Shown: in pieces, positions 56,063 to 64,000 of the stretch
Position numbering within the stretch: position 1 is the first letter of the stretch
Layout of the letters: each line of letters opens with the position of its first letter
NCBI GenBank assembly: GCA_015178975.1
Contig: WHVD01000033.1
Span: forward strand, 434,001-498,000
Reading direction: 5' to 3'
From: Hysterangium stoloniferum
Taxonomy: Eukaryota; Basidiomycota; Agaricomycetes; Hysterangiales; Hysterangiaceae
Length of the DNA stretch: 64,000 nt
The notes under the pieces: generated by a model
Seen by the model: the letters and a program-made list of their open reading frames with translations, nothing else
Told to the model about the DNA's origin: nothing
The model's database searches: none
Translations under genes and position numbers: made by a program

Positions 56063-56890
56063 CCTAGCTGATCACACCACTCTCAAACACAGCAATATTG
56101 ACTTTTCACAAGCTGCTGGTATTGCCATGACAGCCCTCACTGTCTATCAAATATTAGAGTGTGAAAGCTCAAGGGTGCATTGTTGTTGCAACTTGGTCAA
56201 TGCCAAATGTGGAATTTGTGAAGAATCTCAGTGCATATCAGGTGTGCATCTGTTTCCTCTTGATATAATTCACTGTTGCATATGCCTGTCAAAGGTCATC
56301 AATTATAAGGTCACACCACTTCTTCCTCACTTGAAGGAGAGTCCCCTTCTCCCAAATTTCACACCAGTTTTGGTAAGTGTTATATTGCTCTTAAGTACCT
56401 GCACACCCACTTGAGACTTTGAAGACACTGTAGGGTCATCTAGTGGATTATTCACAACTTCTCCCACATATTTCACTCCAAATGGTACATTTGTCAGTGT
56501 TGGCACTTTGATAGGGATATTGTAGATATAGTCACAACATATGTGAGAGCTGAATTCTGGCCAGTGTGGTTGGGCATAGCAAACACATAGAAGTGAATAA
56601 TTAATACATCCTATTCAAATTACATCACTCACACAATATAATCTCAGATATATTGTTGTGGTCAATGGGAAACCTGATCTGGATGCATTGAGTAAACCTA
56701 TCAGTGAAGGTCCATTGATTTATTAATTGAATATTTCCTAGAGTAGAGTAGCTCAAGTTTATTTGAGAGGGAAAGTTATTCTATTGGTTGATTCAACATT
56801 CTCTTTCAAGGATGTGCATAAGGCATATGAATGCATTTTGACCAGCCATGTCAAGGGTAGAGTTGTTGTGAATCTGATACTTTATGGAGT
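56063..56890 (+). pseudogene. decayed quinone oxidoreductase-like (MDR family) gene
   Basis: Host gene remnant. Pieces of a medium-chain reductase appear in order on the plus strand: ADHTTLKHSNIDFSQAAGIA then MTALTVYQ (56065-56150), CIVVATWSMPNVEFVKNLSA (about 56177-56236, other frame), VVVNGKPDLDA (about 56653) and the C-terminal TFSFKDVHKAYECILTSHVK then GRVVVNL (about 56791-56876). The N-terminal part is absent, cut by the LTR, and the pieces lie in different frames separated by AT-rich sequence. The active form would have used NADPH to reduce quinones or enones. Confidence 0.55.
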
Positions 56891-57185
56891 TCTTCATGCT
56901 CTTGTGAGATACGAAATCAGCAGGAATATGGTCCTGGGCCAGATAGGGCTTGTGATTGATATCCCTGAGAGTGGTATGTATGACAAATGTTGGATTTTTC
57001 CAAGCTAGTGGTGAAATCAAAGGAGATGATAACATTAGGAAGTAATACAGTGACCCAAAAAAGCATCCAGATGTTTGGTGAAATTGGAAAGAGTGGTTCA
57101 CAGCTCCAGAAATAAAATAGATAAAAATCTGAAATAATCAGAAGTAAGAGGTACATATACATCTGACCTATATGATGACATAAGC
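56891..57185. other. intergenic left flank of the copia element
   Basis: About 295 bp; nothing recognised. Confidence 0.35.
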
Positions 57186-57490
57186 TGTGAAAGTATGATA
57201 TTACAGCTCTCACATAATCTATGATGTTCCCTATATTTTTCTGATATTTGTAGTATTTTTCCCAGCACTGTAGGTGCAGTATTGAGTGAGTTACCTAGTA
57301 AGGTAACTGATTTGTAGATGCTTAGGTAAGCACCCTGTAGCATACTCCATTGTGGGTGTGGGAAAGTCTCCTTAGTGTTTACTTTCCTCACACTCACAGG
57401 TATGTAGTTATTTCACAGTTGAATGCATTTAGTGTTTACTTTCCTCACACTCACAGGGTGTTTGTCAAGAGTTATTCAACTGTTTCAACA
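57186..57490 (+). mobile_element. 5' LTR of the copia element
   Basis: 305 bp. It is 54 bp longer than the 3' LTR because a 57 bp segment is duplicated (the block TAGTGTTTACTTTCC at 57373 and again at 57430). The duplication arose after integration or in the template of this LTR only. Confidence 0.9.
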
Positions 57491-58090
57491 GGTTATGGGC
57501 CCCGGCTTCTAAACCGGTACATCCAGTTGTCATCTGTGCAATCCATCACTTTGCACATCTTTTCTGACAACTTCTACTTGTCCAAAACACTCTACATTGC
57601 ATTTGGATTTTATTTTGGTTATATCTCCTTGGATTTTGGCCCAATTTAGTCACTTTTTGGACTCACATCTCACACCTGTGATTGTGTGCATTTTTCGCCC
57701 ATTTAGGCGCCTGTGTCCATAAAGGGAATATATTCCCATGCTCCAAATTGCTTGTCATCGCTCAATTTCGCTTTTTTGGGCAACTTCATTTTTATCACTC
57801 TTGTGACTCACCCTGTCACACTCTGTCACCTCTCTCTCTCCAGTCACACTCTTCCCTCACACCTCAAGCACTTCACAGTATCATCTGGGTCTGTGCCACA
57901 TCATTTTACCTTTTAACATGGTCTTTTAGATACATTGAACTTGAACTGTTGGCATTGTGCTCTTCAGTGGGCCTTTGTTTTTACCTTCCTTGCAATATCA
58001 TGGTAACCCTGTTGAGCAAAGCAGGGTTACAACTGCTTGTCCAATTACTTAGTTCTTTTAAGTTAAATTCTTGGTGGATATTGACATGTC

Positions 58091-58760
58091 ATGGCATCCA
58101 GTGATACTTACAAATGTAGTGTCATATTGGGAGAAAATAATTATGAGGATTGGAGACATGGTGTAATTGGTCTTTTGTGTATGGAGAACTGTCTCTCTAT
58201 TGCCACTGGCAAAGAAAAACAACCTAGTGATACTAGTTTACAGTCTGCCTGGTTGGAACGCTCCAATAAAGCAGCTGGTATCATATGGCACTCTCTTGGA
58301 GCGCACCTATGTTGACATTGATGATGGTCCTGATCATATGTAGTCTAAAATTGAAAAGGCACATAATAAACAACTCCCTGCACTTCGTTTTAGTGTCTAC
58401 AATGACCTCTTTAATATTCGGAAGGAACCTGATGAATCTCTGACTTCATTAATGAGTTGTGTTGACAAGGTTTGTGCATGTGTCCAGAACTTATGTCCAA
58501 AGGTGTACACTCTTGCCATACTGGATGATGAGCTTGCTGCTCTCACTTTACTTTGTTCTCTGCCTGAATCTGACTCTGTGTGGACTTCATCTTTAATGAT
58601 GAATACTGCTACATATCACATTCTCTGATGTCAAAACTCACTTTGTATCACAAGAGAGTCTGCAGTCTGCCAGAAGTTTAGAGACGGTGAACAAGATTGT
58701 GTTAAAGACTTCCAACACTTCTGGTAAAGTTCCTTGCACATTCTGCAATGGTTCCAGCCA
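58091..58760 (+). mobile_element. gag region of the copia element
   Basis: Begins at 58091 (MASSDTYKCSVILGENNYED), a typical copia Gag start, and leads to the zinc knuckle CTFCNGSSHTQDNC near 58738-58780. Fossil. Confidence 0.75.
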
Positions 58761-59649
58761 CACCCAAGACAATTGTTACAAGTATGCAAATGCACAGAAA
58801 CAGGCAAAGGCCAGAGTTGAACAGAAGAAAAAGGAGTATAAAGAAAGAAAGGCTGCTAAGGCTGACAAAGCTGATGCATCTGACAAGGTATCAGAGGAAA
58901 AGAAACCAGAGAGTGCTGGAAATGCAAGTGTTTCTATCCCTGACTCTACCAATCCATCTTGTGCTCTCCTTGTCAATGCTAGTTCTGACTGGACTGCTGA
59001 CACAGGTGCTTCTTTGCACATGACTCCCCATCATCATTGGTTTTCAAGTTATACACCATTTCAAATACCTATCCAAGTTGCAAATGGACAAATAGTTATG
59101 TCTGCAGGGATAGGAGCAGTGTGGTTTAAGCCTAAAGGGAATGCAAATGTAATAATAGAGTTTGAAAGGGTTCTCCATGTTCCCCATCTCACAAGGAACC
59201 TTCTTTCCATCTTATATTTGACAAAGAAAAAGAATTTCCATGTCTCTATCTTTCGTTTGCCCATGTCTTTCTATTTGAGAAAAGTCTTGCATTTCACTGC
59301 TACAGTCAATGAATATAACCAGGCCTATTTGGATGGAATGATGGTACCTATGATGGATTATGTTGGTCTTGTTACAACCTGTCCCTTGGACTCCACACTT
59401 TGGCATCGTCACTTTAATCACCTCAATCATGCTGATATCCAGAAGCTCCTCAAAGGTGATTTGGTTGGTGGGATAAATATTGACTCTCACACGTCTCCTG
59501 ATTCTATTTGTGAACCTTGTTTGGCTGGAAAACAGAACAGAGTAATTAATAAAATGGCAACAACATGCTATACTAAACCACTTGCACTCATTCACAGTGA
59601 TGTTCATGGTCCCTTGCCTACACAAACTGTGGAAGGGTTTCACTACTAG
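58761..59649 (+). mobile_element. protease and pre-integrase region of the copia element
   Basis: SDWTADTGASLHMTPHH is the protease active site; LWHRHFNHLNHADIQKLLKG and CEPCLAGKQNR form the zinc-binding head of integrase. Fossil. Confidence 0.85.
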
Positions 59650-60700
59650 ATCACTTTCATTGATGATGCCTCACACTATGCTTTGATTGCATTACTCAAA
59701 AATAAGAGTGATGCCTTTCAGGTATTTAAGCAATATAAGGCTAAAGTGGAAAACTTGCTTGGTCAGAAGATCAAGATATTCAGAGATGACAAGGGTGGAC
59801 AATATATGTCTAAGGAGTTTGATGCCTTCCTTTCCACTGCTGGCATCAGCCAGCAGCATACTGTGTGGAATGAACCACATCAGAATGGGGTTGCTGAACA
59901 CTTCAACAGAACATTGGAGGAAGGGGCTACTTCAATTATGGCTGAATCCCACCTCCCTCCCTCATTCTGGGGACATGCTGTCATTGCCATTACTCGTGTG
60001 TGCAACTGCTCACCTACCACTGCTCTTAAGCATTCTGTGCCTTATACTGTCTGGCATAGTAGGAAACCAGAAGTATCACATCTTAGGGTATTTGACTGTA
60101 CTGCTTATGTGCATGTACAGAAGGACCAACATATCGGACTTGGCTCTCACACACAGAAATGTGTCTTTATTGGATATCCTCCAGATTATAAGGGTTGGAT
60201 GTTTTACACTCCCTTGACTAAGAAGACTATTATCAGTAATAATGCTGTCTTTGATGAGAGAGTCTTACCAGGCTTGTCTAAACCTGCCATACCTTCTACT
60301 CCTACTGCTCCTGATGTTCTTCCTGATAATCCACAATTTGTTGATTTGTTTATTCCTGGACCCTCTATGTCTATTCAGGTAGGAGCCCAGCCTAATCAGG
60401 TGGAAGCTCCACAGGAACCAAATCAGGTGGGAGATGGTCAGAATAATGCTTTGCCTCCTGGTTCTAGTTCCAACTGTGATTCTAACTCTGAACATTCTGA
60501 ACGTTCACCGGTCCTCCTCCTCAACCACATCACAATCCACCCAGAAACAGAGTTCCTCCTAAGCATTTCTGGCAAGGTGACCCTGCTAACATCCACAACT
60601 ATAGAGAATCTACTCCTGTAGTTGAGTCCAGTGATGAGGCAGAGGATTCTCCACTACATTCTCCTCCTCCAGTTGAGTCTGAGGAAGAAGCCCTAGCTGC
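59650..60700 (+). mobile_element. integrase core of the copia element
   Basis: TFIDDASHYALIALLKNKSD, FRDDKGGQYMSKEFDAFL, NEPHQNGVAEHFNRTL and the C-terminal HLRVFDCTAYVHVQKDQ and CVFIGYPPDYKGWMFY blocks. A Pro/Ser-rich linker to RT follows. Fossil. Confidence 0.85.
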
Positions 60701-61705
60701 CAGTGAGAGAGATCTTTACATTGGTGTGGATGAAGCCCTTGAGTTTGCCTACAAGGCCAGTGCTCATGATGATGCACCGAGAACTCTCAAAGAGGCCTTA
60801 CAAAGTTCTGATGCTGACAAGTGGTATGACGCTGCATATACAGAAATGCAATCCCTGCTTGAAAATGGTACTTTTCGCCTTGCTAAACTACCTGAGGGTC
60901 GTAAAGCCATTGGCTCTCGTTGGGTGTTTGTGATCAAGCGTAAGAAGAATGGGTCAATTGACAAGTTCAAAGCTCGTCTTGTTGCAAAGGCTATGCACAG
61001 CGACCAGGGTTTGACTTCACTGATACCTTTGCTCCTACTGCCAAATGGGCCACTTTGCGTGCTGTCCTAGCATTGGCTGCACTGGAGGACATGGAACTTG
61101 AGAGTGTAGATATCTCCTCTGCATTCTTGAATGGTGAACTTGAAGAGGAAGTATACTTGCAGCAGCCTGAAGGTTTTCACCAAGGTGCTCGTGATGAGTT
61201 CTTACTTCTTCTGAAAGGACTACATATATGGTTTACGCCAGTCACCTTGTATCTGGAATAAAACATTGAATGCTGTCCTGCTCAGTTTGGGTTTCAAACA
61301 AGTGCTATGTGATCATAGCATTTGGGTCTTCCAAAAGGGTGATGTCAAAGTCATTATACCAGTATTTGTAGATGACATAACTATTGCATCTAAATCCAAG
61401 GAGGCTATCACAAAGCTCAAAGATGATCTAAAGAGCCACTTCAAATTGTATGATCTTGGTCCTACTTCTTACTTGTTAGGTGTTGGCATTGAAAGAGATA
61501 GGACAAAGTGTACTATTACTCTATCACAGCGTCAATACATCTTGGACATGTTACAGTGTTATGGTCTTGCTGACTGCAATCCCATTGGTACACCTATGAT
61601 ACCTAACTCAAAATTGAGTAAAAACCAGGCTCCAGTGTCTCCTGAAGAGATTGCATACATGAAGGACATTCCATACATCCATGCTGTTGGTTCTCTTATG
61701 TATTT
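60701..61705 (+). mobile_element. reverse transcriptase of the copia element, 5' part
   Basis: RT_copia blocks EALQSSDADKWYDAAYTEMQ, IGSRWVFVIKRKKNGSIDKF, ISSAFLNGELEEEVYLQQPE, VIIPVFVDDITIASKS and YLLGVGIERDR, ending at HAVGSLMY where the first solo LTR is inserted. Fossil. Confidence 0.85.
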
Positions 61706-62179
61706 TGTGAAGAGTGGCGGAAGTTCTGACCGTTCTATATATGAAGAAATGAGTAGAAAGGAAGGATATTGACCTATTCAGTGCAATATAAGAGAAAGTG
61801 AGAGAAAGAGAACAAGATGATGAAGGAGTCAACGAGTGCAATGGTTCGAGTGGAGGCCTCGACTGTTATAGTTCGAGGCCAGAAGTATTCAGTAGTTCAG
61901 ATAATGCTACCTATGTGGTAGCTGACACGTTACCCTGATCACCGCTCGTAGTAGACCTAGTTTGTGTCTTATGAGTGGTGGTTCTTGGGTTAAAGTGTGT
62001 CTGAGTTCCATTTGGTGCCGAGTGCACCCACAAGTATACACAATGCTTCGAACTAATGAAATATGCAATATTCGAAGAATATAAAAGATAGAAAAATATA
62101 AATAAAATGTGTAAAATATAAATGAAATAAAAGGAGTGTTTTACCACAATGAAACTGTGGTAAAAGCATACTCCTCACA
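61706..62179 (-). mobile_element. solo LTR, family A2, inserted in copia RT
   Basis: 474 bp, TGTGAAGAG to CTCCTCACA, flanked by ATTT on both sides (61702-61705 and 62180-62183). The RT sequence continues directly beyond it (LAVATHPDIAYTVG). It carries the hairpin TTTTACCACA/TGTGGTAAAA (62139-62165). Confidence 0.9.
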
Positions 62180-62807
62180 ATTTGGCTGTTGCCACTCATC
62201 CGGACATTGCCTATACTGTTGGAGTATTAGCCAGATTCAATCACAATCCAGGAAAGGCTCATTGGCTAGCAGTACAACATCTCTTTCAATATCTCAAAGG
62301 CACCCTTGACTTGGGCTTGACCTTTGGCCCTAGTAATGACAAGGAATTGTTTGTGTCTTATTCAGATGCTGACCATGGAGGTGATAAGTCAACTGGAAAA
62401 TCTACTAGTGCATATGTGGTTAAGATGGGTACTGGAGCCATTAGCTGGCAGAGCAAACTCCAGACTATTGTAACTCTCTCTACTACTGAAGCAGAGTATA
62501 TTGCAGCAGTGTCAGCTGGTCAGGAAGTGCTATGGTTGCAAAACTTATTTGAGGAATTGGGATATCCTCAAACAACTGCATCCACTTTGTATCTTGACAA
62601 CCAATCTTCTATTGCAGTTGCCAGAGATCCTGAACATCATGGCCGTACAAAGTATCTGGACTTGAGAACATATTGGTTAAGGCAGGAAGTTGATAGTGGG
62701 AAGATCAAAGTTGTTCATCTCCCTACTTCAGAGATGCCTGCTGATTTATTGACAAAACCATTGGCTAAGCCAAAGGTAGAATACTTATGAAAACTACTGG
62801 GACTAGC
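62180..62807 (+). mobile_element. RT end and RNase H of the copia element
   Basis: VATHPDIAYTVGVLARFNHN, SYSDADHGGDKSTGKSTSAY, TTEAEYIAAVSAGQEVLWLQ and HLPTSEMPADLLTKPL are the standard copia RNase H blocks. Fossil. Confidence 0.85.
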
Positions 62808-63282
62808 TGTGAAGAGTGGTATAAGTTCTGACTGTTCTATATACGAAAAAATGAGTAGAAAGGAAGAATATTGACCTATTTGGTGCAATATAAGAGAAAG
62901 TGAGAGAAAGAGCACTAGATGACGAAGGAGTCAATGAGTGTGATGGATTGAGTGGAGGCCTCAACTGTTATAGTTCGAGGCCAGAAGTGTTCAGTAGTTC
63001 AGATAATGCTACCTATATGGTAGCTGACACGTTACCCTGATCACCGCTTGTAGTAGACCTAGTTTATGTCTTACGAGTGGTGGTTCTTGGGTAAAAGTGT
63101 GTCTGAGTTCTCATTGGTGCCGAGTGCACCCACAAGTATACACAATGCTTTGAACTAATGAAATGATGGAATATTCAAAGAATATAAAAGATAGATAAAT
63201 ATGAATAGAATGTGTAAAATATAAATAAAATAAAAGGAGTGTTTTACCACAATGAAACTGTGGTAAAAGCATACTCCTCACA
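62808..63282 (-). mobile_element. solo LTR, family A2, inserted near the copia 3' LTR
   Basis: 475 bp, flanked by the perfect 5 bp target duplication CTAGC (62803-62807 and 63283-63287). Nearly identical to the copy at 61706-62179. Hairpin at 63242-63268. Confidence 0.92.
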
Positions 63283-63312
63283 CTAGCATAGAGCTGTCTC
63301 ATCAGGTGGGAG

Positions 63313-63563
63313 TGTTAGAGTATGATATTACAGCTCTCACATAGTCTATGATGTTCCCTATATTTTTCTGATATTTGTAGTATTTTTCCCAGCACTGTAA
63401 GTGCAGCAGTATTGAGTGAGTTACCTAGTAAGGTAACTGATTTGTAGGTGCTTAGGTAAGCACCCTGTAGCATACTCCACTGTGGGTGTGGGAAAGTCTC
63501 CTTAGTGTTTACTTTCCTCACACTCACAGGGTGTTTGTCAAGAGTTATTCAACTGTTTCAACA
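63313..63563 (+). mobile_element. 3' LTR of the copia element
   Basis: 251 bp, TGTTAGAG start after the polypurine tract AGGTGGGAG and TTTCAACA end, followed by the target duplication TAAGC. Confidence 0.92.
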
Positions 63564-63785
63564 TAAGCATGACATCATAGCTTTCCTTATCAGGGGAGTA
63601 GGAGATGAACAATGGCCATGGTGCATCCAGACACTTTTTTTAGCTCTGTCAACTGATACATGAAACTCAACTAAGGTTCATATGACTGTGGGAATTTCTG
63701 GTTAGGTTCAACAAGGTCATGTGACCACATGTTTAAATAACACATTTATATGAACCTTTGCCTCATTTCACCCTCCCACCACATT

Positions 63786-64000
63786 ATGAAGATGCACTCT
63801 GCTGAAACAAGACTCTCTGTCAGTTCTCTTCTCCAAAAGGGTCACTCCTGCAGAACAATTGCTTCTAAACTCTATATTGGGCACTCTACAGTATCATAAA
63901 TCCACTCCCAACTCCCTGGTGCACTTCCAACACCTTCCAGAGGTTGTCCTCCCAAGCTCTCCCCCAGGGATCATCATCTGTTGGATAACACCGTAGAAAT
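63786..64000 (+). mobile_element. Tc1/mariner transposase, N-terminal part, running off the right edge
   Basis: From ATG 63786 the plus strand reads MKMHSAETRLSVSSLLQKGH then SCRTIASKLYIGHSTVS, the first helix-turn-helix of a Tc1-type transposase, a stop codon (TAA), and in the same frame IHSQLPGALPTPSRG and PPKLSPRDHHLLDN, matching the linker and second helix-turn-helix entry (family pattern STVSRI..., GRPSKLSPRD). So one premature stop is visible in a DNA transposon that is probably inactive. Catalytic DDE residues lie beyond the window. Confidence 0.7.

Larger units (their letters stand above)
57186..63563 (+). mobile_element. Ty1/copia element, nearly complete, with two nested solo LTRs
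   Basis: 6378 bp with both LTRs and the 5 bp target duplication TAAGC (57181-57185 and 63564-63568). Order: 5' LTR, primer site GGTTATGGGCCC at 57491, gag with zinc knuckle, protease, integrase, RT, RNase H, polypurine tract AGGTGGGAG, 3' LTR. The two LTRs differ by about 6 substitutions in about 250 compared bases plus one duplication, so the insertion is moderately recent. The element is broken, with roughly five to ten breaks besides two solo LTR insertions. Confidence 0.92.

Overview
The window is from a filamentous fungus, very probably an Agaricomycete (mushroom-forming basidiomycete). Host genes are cut by many introns of about 50 to 60 nt with GT(A/G)..YAG borders. The protein set fits: a Cbf1-type bHLH factor, a SET5-type methyltransferase, a DUF4238 protein, a kinase of the expanded basidiomycete TKL-like type and an APH-fold kinase. 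Ty3/gypsy and Ty1/copia remnants use the GGTTATGGGCCC primer site seen in fungal copia elements. I found no rRNA, functional tRNA or CRISPR locus.

Layout. 1-2153 is a nest of LTR-element fossils. 2.4-25 kb is a gene-rich block: aldehyde dehydrogenase (+), a secreted Cys-rich GPI-type protein (-), a DUF4238 protein (-), a kinase/pseudokinase joined to KH-like repeats (+), a SET5-like methyltransferase (+), a Cbf1-like bHLH factor (+), an NHX-type Na+/H+ exchanger (+) and a damaged WD40 gene (-). 25.1-51.9 kb is a repeat island: a gypsy element with a nested solo LTR and an inverted gag fragment, further gypsy debris nested in an LTR, two small fold-back or tRNA-derived elements, several tandem arrays, and a roughly 4 kb inverted structure with G-rich and C-rich arms. 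51.9-54 kb returns to host sequence (a gene remnant and an APH-family gene). 54-64 kb is mostly repeats again: an old LTR next to a decayed oxidoreductase gene, an almost complete copia element with two solo LTRs inside it, and the start of a Tc1/mariner transposase at the right edge.

The host genes do not form an obvious pathway or cluster; they look like ordinary housekeeping and lineage-specific genes. The points I rate highest are: (1) a gene model that runs in frame from a kinase domain with an HGN catalytic loop into several KH-like RNA-binding repeats; (2) palindromes that sit at the same place in related LTRs but have different sequences; (3) the inverted G-rich/C-rich array; (4) a Cbf1 recognition site just upstream of the Cbf1-like gene.
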